DNA from: Mesorhizobium sp. M9A.F.Ca.ET.002.03.1.2
GTDB lineage: Bacteria > Pseudomonadota > Alphaproteobacteria > Rhizobiales > Rhizobiaceae
DNA: 64,000 nucleotides
Direction: 5' to 3'
Assembly (NCBI RefSeq): GCF_003952365.1
Contig: NZ_CP034443.1
Coordinates: 434,001 to 498,000, forward strand
Shown in pieces: positions 53,212 through 60,940 of this stretch (its first letter is position 1; each line of letters begins with the position of its first letter). The notes below the pieces were generated by a model. The model saw only the letters and a program-made list of their open reading frames with translations. It made no database searches and was not told the DNA's origin. A program made the position numbers and the translations under genes.

Positions 53212-53566
53212 AACCGACGCGGCTTGAACCTGGACCTGCGGCTGGGTCGTCCGGAACGCAGCGGCCCGCACCAGCGCTGTCGCGTGAACAGCTCAGGACA
53301 TTGTTCTGGCGCCTTACCTAAGAGGCAGACACACTGCCCGAGCTCGCGATCAATCAATTGCTTTCTGACGGCAGTTATGCTATTGATTTAGATATGGTGC
53401 TGATTTGCGCTGACGACCCGCCGTTAGGCGGGTTTTTCGTTTCGGCAGTGGACAAAGCGGCATGATTCTGCTATCAGCCGCCGCAATTCGTGGTGTAGCC
53501 CACTGCGGAGGCTGGTGGCTATGGCCGCTTGCCTGTTGATATCAAACCCGAAAGACAGGATTGCCC
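53212..53566. other. 355-bp region between the RpiR gene and rpsU
   Basis: No supported ORF. It holds a strong terminator at 53416-53437, a weak promoter candidate TGGACA-N17-TATCAG (53449-53477), and a leader hairpin with arms CCGCA/TGCGG and GTGG/CCAC (53481-53508) before rpsU. A 23-codon ATG frame spanning the terminator (53395) is probably accidental. Confidence 0.55.
53416..53437 (+). terminator. strong Rho-independent terminator upstream of rpsU
   Basis: ACCCGCC-GTTA-GGCGGG followed by TTTTT. It lies 205 bp after the RpiR stop codon, so it ends either a long 3' UTR or a separate short transcript. Confidence 0.85.
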
Positions 53567-53833
53567 GTGCAGGTACTCGTCCGCGACAACAATGTTGACC
53601 AGGCGCTTCGCGCGCTCAAGAAAAAGATGCAGCGCGAAGGCATCTTCCGCGAAATGAAGATGCGTGGACATTACGAGAAGCCTTCCGAGAAGCGCGCGCG
53701 TGAGAAGGCGGAAGCCGTTCGCCGCGCCCGCAAGCTGGCCCGCAAGCGCGCCCAGCGCGAAGGCTTGTTGCCGATGACGCCGCGCCCGGTGGCCGCCGGT
53801 GCTGCTGGTGCTCCGCGTCCGCCGCGGTTCTGA
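53567..53833 (+). CDS. rpsU: 30S ribosomal protein bS21
   Basis: An 88-residue basic ribosomal protein. The GTG at 53567 is preferred because the family begins [20 protein letters not shown]; the TTG at 53561 would add two residues. The core [28 protein letters not shown] is typical of bS21. The C-terminal tail is long and rich in Arg, Ala and Pro ([17 protein letters not shown]), as in alphaproteobacterial members. It sits alone between two terminators. Confidence 0.95.
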   Translation: MQVLVRDNNVDQALRALKKKMQREGIFREMKMRGHYEKPSEKRAREKAEAVRRARKLARKRAQREGLLPMTPRPVAAGAAGAPRPPRF

Positions 53834-53867
53834 CGTCAATTTTTCGTCCTTTTCGAAGGATATCCAG

Positions 53868-53904
53868 GGTGGGGCGATGCGTAATCGCCGCCACCTTTTT
53901 GTTT
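53868..53904 (+). terminator. rpsU terminator
   Basis: GGTGGGGCGAT, loop GCGTA, ATCGCCGCCACC (one bulge), then TTTTTGTTTT, 35 bases after the rpsU stop codon. Confidence 0.85.
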
Positions 53905-53981
53905 TGAATTCGACCTGGTTCGGGGAGACCCGGTTCGGAGTGGGAAACTGACGGCGCGGCGGCAGTGAGGACAGAGCAGAC

Positions 53982-54827
53982 ATGAACGCAACTAGCCTTG
54001 AGCGCAAAACCGCAATGCGCGGCTTCGCCCTGACGGCAGCCCTGCTTTCTGGCCTGGCGCTTGCCGGCTGCCAGACAGCCCCGACGGCCGGATTCAACAA
54101 CATCGACAAGGCACAAGGATCGGTCGAGAACATTTCCTCGCTATCGGCCGTGATCCAGCGCAGCCCCCAGGATCCGGAAGGCTACAACGTGCGCGGCTCG
54201 GCCTATGGCCGCGGCGGCCAGTATCAGGCGGCGCTCAAGGACTTCGACACCGCCATCCAGCTCAATCCTAATTTCTACCAGGCCTATTCGAACCGCGCTC
54301 TAATCCATCGCTTCCTCGGCGACCAGGCGGCCGCGCTTGCCGACTACAACCACTCGATCCAGATCAATTCCAACTATGACGCCGCCTATATCGGCCGTGG
54401 CAATCTCTACCGCAGGGCCGGCCGCACCCAGGAAGCATTCAACGATTTCCAGAAGGCGATCCAGCTCGACACGACAGATGCCCGCGCCTACCACAATCGC
54501 GGCCTGATCTATCAGAGCCAGGGCCAGCACGCCTTCGCCATCGAGGATTTCTCGACCGCCATCTCGCTGGCACCGGACGCCGCCGAGCCCTACAATGGTC
54601 GCGGCCTTTCCTACCTCGCCACGAACGACGAGGACAATGCCTTCGCCGACATCAACATGGCGATCAAGCTCGACGGCAAGAACGCCGAGGCCTGGTCCAA
54701 TCAGGCGCTGATCTACGAGCGGCGCGGCGACAAGGCCAAGGCGGCGAAATCCTACCGCGAGGCCGTGCGCCTCAACCCCACCTACCAGCCGGCCAAGGAC
54801 GGCCTGGCGCGCACCAGCGCCGCCTGA
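53982..54827 (+). CDS. tetratricopeptide-repeat lipoprotein (NlpI-like)
   Basis: A 281-residue lipoprotein. The signal peptide ends in the lipobox LAGC (Cys30). About six TPR units follow from residue 58 to 275, each with the pattern of paired Gly/Ala/Tyr positions (for example AYSNRALIHRFLGDQAAALADY and AYHNRGLIYQSQGQHAFAIEDF). NlpI-like TPR lipoproteins scaffold peptidoglycan hydrolases at the outer membrane. The ATG at 54015 would give a shorter signal peptide, but the first start is consistent. Confidence 0.86.
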   Translation: MNATSLERKTAMRGFALTAALLSGLALAGCQTAPTAGFNNIDKAQGSVENISSLSAVIQRSPQDPEGYNVRGSAYGRGGQYQAALKDFDTAIQLNPNFYQAYSNRALIHRFLGDQAAALADYNHSIQINSNYDAAYIGRGNLYRRAGRTQEAFNDFQKAIQLDTTDARAYHNRGLIYQSQGQHAFAIEDFSTAISLAPDAAEPYNGRGLSYLATNDEDNAFADINMAIKLDGKNAEAWSNQALIYERRGDKAKAAKSYREAVRLNPTYQPAKDGLARTSAA

Positions 54828-55061
54828 CCGCCGGCGGCGTCCGGCCTGATATGGCGGGCCTGCCGCTTGGCATGCCTTCGAAACGCTCGAAGACTGCGCA
54901 CTAAAGCGCATCGCATGTAATGGAATGGTGTGCTTCAAGTTTGTCCTAGGGCGTGCTTTCGGGCGACATGCATTGACGCTCGCCTTGATCGCGCCAAGTT
55001 TTCGGCGGAACGCTCGCGACGCTTAGCCGTTGTTCAAGGCAATTCGCGAAAGGACCCTCCC

Positions 55062-55535
55062 ATGATCAAGAAACTCGCCTGTGCCGCCGGCCTCGCCGCT
55101 ACGGTTCTCGCCGCCCCTGCCAGCGCGGGCAGGCTTCAGCTCGGCGTGCTCGACTGCACCATCGACGGCGGCACCGGCTATATCGTCACATCCAACAAAG
55201 GCGTGACCTGCACCTTCCGCCCCCATCATGGCGGCCCTTCCGAAGCCTATACCGGGGTCATTTCCAAGCTTGGCGTCGACGTCGGCAAGACGCATCAGGG
55301 CGAATTGATATGGGCGGTTCTGGCGGCCACCGGCAACCGTGCTTCCGGCGACCTTGCCGGCAGCTATTATGGCGTCAACGCCGAGGCCAGCGTGGTGACC
55401 GGCGGCGGCGCCAACCTTCTGGTCGGCGGATTGAACAGCGCCTTCTCGCTGCAGCCTCTCAACGTACAGGCGCAGACCGGCGTCAACCTGGCGGTCGCCG
55501 TCACTTCGCTGGAGCTGATCCACTCGTACAAATAA
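55062..55535 (+). CDS. DUF992 periplasmic protein
   Basis: A 157-residue secreted protein of the DUF992 family, found mainly in Rhizobiales. The start at 55062 follows AAAGGACC and gives MIKKLACAAGLAATVLAAPASAG with a signal peptide cleaved after ASA. Mature part: GRLQLGVLDCTIDGGTGYIV, CTFRPHHGGPSEAYTGVISKLG with two cysteines that may form a disulphide, DLAGSYYGVNAEASVVTGGGAN, and VAVTSLELIHSYK at the end. Function unknown. A strong terminator follows. Confidence 0.85.
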   Translation: MIKKLACAAGLAATVLAAPASAGRLQLGVLDCTIDGGTGYIVTSNKGVTCTFRPHHGGPSEAYTGVISKLGVDVGKTHQGELIWAVLAATGNRASGDLAGSYYGVNAEASVVTGGGANLLVGGLNSAFSLQPLNVQAQTGVNLAVAVTSLELIHSYK

Positions 55536-55557
55536 GCGGCATAGCGTGGCTCTGAGC

Positions 55558-55598
55558 GCGGCGCGGAACAGGATCGTTCCGTGCCGCCTGATTTTTTT
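55558..55598 (+). terminator. Rho-independent terminator of the DUF992 gene
   Basis: GCGGCGCGGAAC, loop AGGATC, GTTCCGTGCCGC (12-bp stem, one G-U), then CTGATTTTTTT. Confidence 0.9.
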
Positions 55599-55824
55599 GA
55601 AAACCCATGCCGGGGACGATCATCGCTGCCGCCACGATCGCCGCCGGCGCCAATCTTCGACCACCCCACGTTTGATGGGCATCCTCGGCCCACTCGCAAA
55701 AAACCGCTTGAGCTCAACTGCGGTTGAGGTCTTACAAGCCGTCCCCGAAACGCCGCGTGTTCATTTGGACGCGAACAGCATTCCATCGTTTTGAATCGGC
55801 GTATAAGAAAGTTCGGGAGGCGGG

Positions 55825-57393
55825 ATGACCGAGACCAGCACAAACAGGGTCGACTGGCGAGCGCTGTGGGCGAGCGGCGATCTGGCGCGCTTCTGCTTCA
55901 TCAGCCTTGGCATCCTGCTGCACGCCACCAACGAGACGATGGTGGCGACGGTGATGCCGGCCATGGTCGGCGAACTCGCCGGCGTGCAGCTGGTCGGCTG
56001 GTCGCTGGCGATCTACGAGCTCGGCGCCATCGTCGCCGGCGCCGCCGCCGGCCGGCTGGTGAGCTATGTCGCGCTGCGCACCAACATGGTGGTGGCCGCC
56101 CTGCTCTATGCGGCCGGCGCCCTGGTCTGCGCCATCGCGCCGTCGATGCCGCTGTTCCTGGCCGGGCGCCTGATCGAGGGGCTTGGCGGCGGCGCGCTGG
56201 TGTCGCTGGCCTTCGTCTCGGTCGAGCGGCTGTTTCCACGCATCATCTGGCCGCAGCTTTTCGGCGTCATGTCGGCGATCTGGGGCGTTGCCGCCTTCAG
56301 CGGGCCGGTGCTGGGTGCGTTGATGACCGAGCTGCTCTCCTGGCGCTGGGCTTTCGGCATCTTCACGCTCGGCGGCACGACCATGGCGCTGGCCAGCTTC
56401 ATCGTGCTTAACACACCCGAGGCGACCAGACCGCGCACGGTCATTGGGATGGCGCCGCCCTTCCCCTTTGCCGCGCTCGGCTGCCTTGCCGTCAGCGTCG
56501 TGCTGATCGCCACCGCCGGTGTCGACATTGCCCTTCTGCGCTCGTCCCTGCTGCTCACCCTCGGCCTGGCGGGCCTCGCGCTGTTCATCCGCATCGACGC
56601 GCTGAAGCCGGGCTCGCGGCTATTCCCGTCGCGGCTGTTCTCATGGCGCTCGCCGGTCGGCGCGGGCATGACCATGGTCGCCGCCTTTTCGGTGGCGACC
56701 TGCTCCTTCGCCGTCTACGGACCGCTGCTGCTGACCAGCCTGCACGGCATTCCGATCCTGACCACCGGCTATATCATCGCCGCCGAATCGATCGCCTGGT
56801 CGATCCTGTCGATCCTCGTCGCCAATGCCCCGCCGGAGCGCGAACGACTGATCATCACCGGCGGCGCGCTGATGATCGCGACGGGCATCACCGGCTTCGC
56901 CTATGCGGTACCGGCGGGTTCCATTCCTTTGATCCTGTTTTGCGCGCTGTTGCAAGGCGGCGGCTTCGGCATTGCCTGGCCCTTCGTCACGCGCGTGATC
57001 GTGGCATCGGCCAGGGACGACGAGCAGACGATCGCGTCCGCCGCCGTACCGACGATGCAGCGCATCGGCTATGCGGTGGGTGCAGCACTGACCGGCATCG
57101 TCGCCAACGCCAGCGGTTTTTCCGAAGGCCTGAACCGTGAGGCGGCGGCAAATGTCGCCAGCTGGCTGTTCCTCGCCTTCGTGCCACTCGGGATTCTCGG
57201 GTGCCTCGCCGCTCTGAGAATATCGGGGCCGGCTGCCCGGCCGGCGAGGCTGCCAATCTCCCCCCTTGTGGGGGAGATGCCCGGCAGGGCAGAGGGGGCG
57301 CGAAGGATTGCCAACCTTTGGCTTGATCTTTCCATAGAAGGGCCCAGGGCACTAATGCATGTCGCGCAAAAGTGTGCAGCGGTTTTGCGATAA
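55825..57393 (+). CDS. MFS transporter with a repeat-encoded C-terminal tail
   Basis: A 522-residue major-facilitator protein (DHA2-like, 12-14 membrane segments). LHATNETMVATVMPAMVGELAG and GRLIEGLGGGALVSLAFVSVERL fit the first domain; QGGGFGIAWPFVTRVIVASARDD fits the second. Drug or metabolite export is likely. The membrane part ends near residue 470 (57235). The last 45-50 residues (from PARLPISPLVGEMPGRAEG) are read from intergenic palindromic repeats at 57256-57393 and end at a stop inside the repeat core, so the native stop codon seems to have been lost. Confidence 0.85.
   Translation: MTETSTNRVDWRALWASGDLARFCFISLGILLHATNETMVATVMPAMVGELAGVQLVGWSLAIYELGAIVAGAAAGRLVSYVALRTNMVVAALLYAAGALVCAIAPSMPLFLAGRLIEGLGGGALVSLAFVSVERLFPRIIWPQLFGVMSAIWGVAAFSGPVLGALMTELLSWRWAFGIFTLGGTTMALASFIVLNTPEATRPRTVIGMAPPFPFAALGCLAVSVVLIATAGVDIALLRSSLLLTLGLAGLALFIRIDALKPGSRLFPSRLFSWRSPVGAGMTMVAAFSVATCSFAVYGPLLLTSLHGIPILTTGYIIAAESIAWSILSILVANAPPERERLIITGGALMIATGITGFAYAVPAGSIPLILFCALLQGGGFGIAWPFVTRVIVASARDDEQTIASAAVPTMQRIGYAVGAALTGIVANASGFSEGLNREAAANVASWLFLAFVPLGILGCLAALRISGPAARPARLPISPLVGEMPGRAEGARRIANLWLDLSIEGPRALMHVAQKCAAVLR
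57256..57310. repeat. palindromic repeat (CTCCCC family) inside the MFS 3' end
   Basis: ATCTCCCCC-CTTGT-GGGGGAGAT followed by GCCCGGCAGGGCAGAGGGGG. It is inverted relative to the copy at 57508-57567 and related to the units at 35014-35190. Confidence 0.8.
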
Positions 57394-57457
57394 CGACATG
57401 CATAAAAACAAGAACTTAAAGCGCGTCGCATGAATCCGTTCAAACGCGACGCGCTTT
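57355..57457. repeat. bipartite hairpin repeat, copy A
   Basis: Hairpin 1: arms ATGCATGTCG/CGACATGCAT enclosing the core CGCAAAAGTGT-4 bases-GGTTTTGCG. Hairpin 2: arms AAAGCGCGTCGC/GCGACGCGCTTT (57418-57457). Same architecture as copy B at 60797 but with different arms. Confidence 0.82.
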
Positions 57458-57507
57458 AGAATCCTGTCCCTTTTGAGCGCTGCGGCGGCACACAACTTTT
57501 CGAAACG

Positions 57508-57567
57508 TCAGCGGGACAGCGCCCCCCTCTGGCCTGCCGGCCATCTCCCCCACTTGTGGGGAGATTA
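57508..57567. repeat. palindromic repeat (CTCCCC family), inverted copy
   Basis: CCCCCCTCTGGCCTGCCGGCC then ATCTCCCC-CACTTGT-GGGGAGAT. Together with 57256-57310 it brackets copy A of the bipartite repeat. Confidence 0.8.
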
Positions 57568-57630
57568 GATGTCGCCGCGGCCTTCGCCAATCTTCAATGC
57601 TGAAGCAAGAGCAGGCCGAAGGCGAAGCAA

Positions 57631-59115
57631 CTAGACGACGATCGTCTTCAGCCGTTCGGCGATCAGTGCCGCAAGCCGTGCCGCCACCTCGTCCTTGCTC
57701 ATCTCCGGCCATTCGTCGACACCGGCCTTCGAGACGATCCGCACCTTGTTGCGGTCGCCGCCCATTACACCCGAAGACCCCATGCCGCTGTCATGCGATA
57801 CGTCGTTGGCGACGATGAAGTCGGCTCCCTTCTTTCTGAGTTTGGCCTCGGCATTCCTGACAAGATCCTGCGTCTCGGCGGCAAAGCCGACGACCAGGCC
57901 GGGCCGCTTCCCGTGATGACCGACACTGGCGAGAATGTCCGGGTTTTCGACCATCTGCAGTGCCGGCGGCCCCTCGCCCGCCACTTTCTTGATCTTCTCG
58001 CCGGCCGAGGTCTCGCTGCGCCAGTCGGCGACGGCGGCGACGAACACGGCCGCGTCCGCCGGCAGCAGCTGTTCGACCGCGTCCTTCATCTCGTTCGCGG
58101 TTTCGACGTGGAGCGTGGTGACGCATGCGGGATCGGCAATGCCGACCGGACCGGAGACGAGGCGCACGTCGGCGCCCAGCCTTGCCAGCGCCGCCGCGAT
58201 GGCATGGCCCTGCTTGCCGGACGAACGGTTGGCGATGTAGCGCACCGGGTCGATCGGCTCATGCGTCGGCCCGGAGGTGACGATGATCTTTCTGCCCGCC
58301 AGCGGCTTCGGCCTGATATCGAGCAGCGCCTCGATCGCGGCGACGATCTCCAGCGGCTCGGCCATGCGGCCTTCGCCGGCCTCGTTGCTCTCCGCCATCT
58401 CGCCTTTCGCCGGGCCAACGAATGCGATGCCGTCCTTCTGCAACGTCGCGCGGTTGCGGCGGGTCGCCGGATGCAACCACATTTTCGGGTTCATGGCGGG
58501 CGCCATCAATACCGGCTTGTCGGTGGCGATGAGCACGGTAGAGGCAAGGTCGTTGGCATGGCCGTTGGCAAGCTTCGCCATCAGGTCGGCGGTGGCCGGT
58601 GCCACGACGACAAGATCGGCCTCGCGCGACAACCTAACATGGCCGACATCGTGCTCGTCATTGCGGTCGAACAAATCGGTGAAGACATGGTCGGCGGACA
58701 GCGCTCCGACCGACAGCGTGGTGACGAACTCCTGCGCGGCTGATGTCATCACCACCCGCACCGCGGCGCCCCGCTCGCGCAGCCGGCGGATCAGATCGAG
58801 CGCCTTGTAGGCGGCGATGCCACCGCCGATGATGAGCAGGATGCGCTTGCCGGAAAGGCCCGCAGCGAATTGCGGAGGCCTGCGGGCGGGACCACGTTCC
58901 GGCAGATCGACATCGAATCCTCCATGAGGCTCGACCGAGCGGCGGATCGCCGCGTAAAGAGTCTCGTCTTGGAAGCTTTGGGTTGAGCCGCCAGAAACGC
59001 CCTTTGCAAGGACGCTACGCGCTTCCTCTTCCATCGACACGCCCCTTGCGGCGGCACGCTCGCGCAACGCTTGCTTCACGCTGTCGTCGAGACTGCGTAT
59101 GGTAAGGGTTCCCAT
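57631..59115 (-). CDS. coaBC: FitA antitoxin-CoaBC fusion (phosphopantothenoylcysteine synthetase/decarboxylase)
   Basis: A 494-residue protein made in one frame with AAGGAG before the ATG. Residues 1-83 are a complete FitA-type ribbon-helix-helix antitoxin: the DNA-binding strand/helices (MGTLTIRSLDDSVKQALRER, SMEEEARSVL) and the toxin-binding tail (LYAAIRRSVEPHGGFDVDLP, ending ARRPPQF). Residues 88-265 are CoaC (flavoprotein: GKRILLIIGGGIAAYKALDL, His in DVGHVRLSREAD, PAMNPKMW). Residues 270-494 are CoaB (VTSGPTHEPIDPVRYIANRSSGKQG). The enzyme makes 4'-phosphopantetheine from phosphopantothenate and cysteine for CoA. The CoaC clamp Cys is replaced (EMAESNEAGEGRM). Third gene after ubiE and ubiB, with its own promoter. 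Confidence 0.93.
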   Translation of the reverse strand: MGTLTIRSLDDSVKQALRERAAARGVSMEEEARSVLAKGVSGGSTQSFQDETLYAAIRRSVEPHGGFDVDLPERGPARRPPQFAAGLSGKRILLIIGGGIAAYKALDLIRRLRERGAAVRVVMTSAAQEFVTTLSVGALSADHVFTDLFDRNDEHDVGHVRLSREADLVVVAPATADLMAKLANGHANDLASTVLIATDKPVLMAPAMNPKMWLHPATRRNRATLQKDGIAFVGPAKGEMAESNEAGEGRMAEPLEIVAAIEALLDIRPKPLAGRKIIVTSGPTHEPIDPVRYIANRSSGKQGHAIAAALARLGADVRLVSGPVGIADPACVTTLHVETANEMKDAVEQLLPADAAVFVAAVADWRSETSAGEKIKKVAGEGPPALQMVENPDILASVGHHGKRPGLVVGFAAETQDLVRNAEAKLRKKGADFIVANDVSHDSGMGSSGVMGGDRNKVRIVSKAGVDEWPEMSKDEVAARLAALIAERLKTIVV

Positions 59116-59135
59116 GGCCGTGCTCCTTGGCCCTC

Positions 59136-59164
59136 AACATAAGTGAGGAGGACTGCGCATGCAA
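59136..59164 (-). promoter_or_regulatory. promoter candidate of the fitA-coaBC fusion
   Basis: On the minus strand TTGCAT (59164-59159), 17 bases, TATGTT (59141-59136). The -35 overlaps the gene-proximal arm of the inverted repeat at 59160-59192, so a protein bound there would block it. Confidence 0.55.
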
Positions 59165-59192
59165 TGACAGCAACGCCGCCGCTATCATTGCA
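59160..59192. promoter_or_regulatory. inverted-repeat operator upstream of the fitA-coaBC fusion
   Basis: TGCAATGA (59160-59167) and TCATTGCA (59185-59192), a perfect 8-bp inverted repeat with 17 bases between. It fills the ubiB-coaBC gap, beginning two bases after the ubiB stop and ending 45 bases before the fusion's ATG. FitA-type antitoxins bind spaced 8-bp inverted repeats in their own promoters; that this one serves the fusion is inference. Confidence 0.65.
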
Positions 59193-59193
59193 C

Positions 59194-60768
59194 TCAAAGC
59201 AGCTTCCAAGCGATATAAACCAACGTCAGTGCAATCACCCACAGCGCCAGCCGGCCGGATCTGCTATAGCGCGCCTCGGCCTTGCCGATGGCGCGCGCCG
59301 TCCTTTCGTCAAAGCGCAGGCCGTGTTCGGCCATCAGGTCGATCTCGCGCGACAGCCGCTCGGTGCGGGCGGCGAGGTCCGGCGCCTGGCGGGCGAGCGC
59401 CAGCAGCGCGCCAGCGCCGTCGCGTGCGTCTGCCAGCAGAGCACGCGGGCCGAGATTGCCCGATATCCAGCCGCCGACCACCGGTTCGGACGTCTTCCAC
59501 ATGTTGAAGGCCGGGTCGAGCGTGCGCGCGACGCCTTCGACCACCACCATGGTCTTCTGCAGCAGCACCAGTTCGGACCGTGTCGCCATGTCGAAGAGGT
59601 CGGTCACTTCGAACAGAAGAGTCAGGAGCTTGGCCATCGAGATGGTATCGGCCGGTTGGCCATGGATCGGCTCGCCGATGGCGCGGATCGCCTGGGCGAA
59701 GGCCGCGACATTGTGCTGGCGCGGCACGTAGCCGGCCTCGAAATGCACCTCGGCGACGCGCAGATAGTCGCGGGTGATGAAGCCATAGAGGATTTCGGCG
59801 AGGAACCGGCGCTCCTTCTTGCCGAGCCGGCCGGCAATGCCGAGATCGACGGCGACGATGGTGCCGTCAGCCTCAACGAACAGGTTTCCCGGATGCATGT
59901 CGGCGTGGAAGAACCCGTCGCGCAGCGTATGGCGCAGGAACGACTGGATGAGGTTGGCGGCGATCGCCTTCAGATCATGGCCGGCAGCAGCGAGACCGGC
60001 AATGTCGTTCAGCTTGATGCCGTCGACCCATTCCATGGTCAGCACGTCGCGGCCGGTGCGTTCCCAGTCGACCGTCGGCACGCGAAAGCCGGGATCGTCC
60101 CTGGTGTTCTCGCCGAGCTCCGAAAGCGCTGCCGCCTCGAGCCTCAGATCCATTTCGATCTTGGTGGTCTGCGCCAGCGTTTCGGTCACTTCGACCGGCC
60201 GCAGCCGGCGCGACGACGGGATGTATTTTTCCTGGAGGCGGGCGGCGAGAAAATAGCTTTCGAGATCGCGAAAAAAGCGGTGGCGCACGCCCGGCCGGAT
60301 GACCTTCACCGCCACCCGCGAAACGACGCCGTTCTGCAGGGTTTCTGCGGTATGCACTTGAGCGATCGAGGCCGCAGCGACGGGTTCGCCGAAACCGGCG
60401 TAGAGCTCGCCGACCTTGCGTCCGAGCGAAGCCTCTATCGCCGCAATGGCCTCGGCTTGCGGAAAGGTCTGCATCTTGTCCTGCAGCATGGCGAGATCGA
60501 GCGCCATGTCGTTGCCGACGACATCGGGCCGTGTCGCCAGGAACTGGCCGAGCTTGACGTAGGATGGCCCGAGCCGGACGACCGCCTTGGCCAGCCGGTC
60601 GCCGCGTTCATAGGCGAGCGCGCGGCGGCGGGTGAACAGGCGTGCCATCCGCCAGCCGAATTTCGGCAGGCCGGAAAGCTCGTCGCCCGGCAAGGCCGCC
60701 ACGACGCCTTCGCGGACCAGCACCCAGCCGGCCCGTACGAGCCTGAAACCAGCGCCAAGCCTGCTCAT
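59194..60768 (-). CDS. ubiB: ubiquinone biosynthesis kinase-like protein UbiB
   Basis: A 524-residue ADCK/ABC1-family atypical kinase-like ATPase needed for ubiquinone synthesis. The KxGQ motif is in GPSYVKLGQFLATRPDVVG; the Ala-rich loop region is PVAAASIAQVH; the VAVKVIRPG Lys, the ELGENTRDDPGFRVP block and the catalytic HADMHPGNLFVEADGTIVAVDLGIAG loop follow. Two C-terminal hydrophobic segments (LALWVIALTLVYIAWKLL at the end) anchor it to the membrane. It follows ubiE across a repeat-filled 172-bp gap. Confidence 0.94.
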   Translation of the reverse strand: MSRLGAGFRLVRAGWVLVREGVVAALPGDELSGLPKFGWRMARLFTRRRALAYERGDRLAKAVVRLGPSYVKLGQFLATRPDVVGNDMALDLAMLQDKMQTFPQAEAIAAIEASLGRKVGELYAGFGEPVAAASIAQVHTAETLQNGVVSRVAVKVIRPGVRHRFFRDLESYFLAARLQEKYIPSSRRLRPVEVTETLAQTTKIEMDLRLEAAALSELGENTRDDPGFRVPTVDWERTGRDVLTMEWVDGIKLNDIAGLAAAGHDLKAIAANLIQSFLRHTLRDGFFHADMHPGNLFVEADGTIVAVDLGIAGRLGKKERRFLAEILYGFITRDYLRVAEVHFEAGYVPRQHNVAAFAQAIRAIGEPIHGQPADTISMAKLLTLLFEVTDLFDMATRSELVLLQKTMVVVEGVARTLDPAFNMWKTSEPVVGGWISGNLGPRALLADARDGAGALLALARQAPDLAARTERLSREIDLMAEHGLRFDERTARAIGKAEARYSRSGRLALWVIALTLVYIAWKLL

Positions 60769-60796
60769 GACTGCGCTTGCCCCGCTGATTTCCTAA

Positions 60797-60899
60797 GCAG
60801 GTTCCGCAAAAGTGTCCCACGGTTTTGCGACAAGAACCTGCGACAAAAGAGAGAATCTAAGCAGGCATTCGTGGGCCAGCCCACGAATGCCTGCTTAGA
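60797..60899. repeat. bipartite hairpin repeat, copy B, between ubiE and ubiB
   Basis: Hairpin 1: arms GCAGGTTC/GAACCTGC enclosing the same core CGCAAAAGTGT-4 bases-GGTTTTGCG as copy A. Hairpin 2 (60856-60899): a perfect 21-bp inverted repeat with only 2 bases between, arms beginning TCTAAGCAGGCATTC. It sits inside an operon with no T-run on the minus strand. Confidence 0.85.
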
Positions 60900-60940
60900 C
60901 CGGCGAAGGGCACATCGGCTGTGGAAAATACGGGCCAGCC

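Noticed and set aside
53395..53466. 23-codon leader peptide over the terminator before rpsU
   Set aside because: No ribosome-binding site, no run of regulatory codons, and the terminator stem is used as coding; most likely chance.
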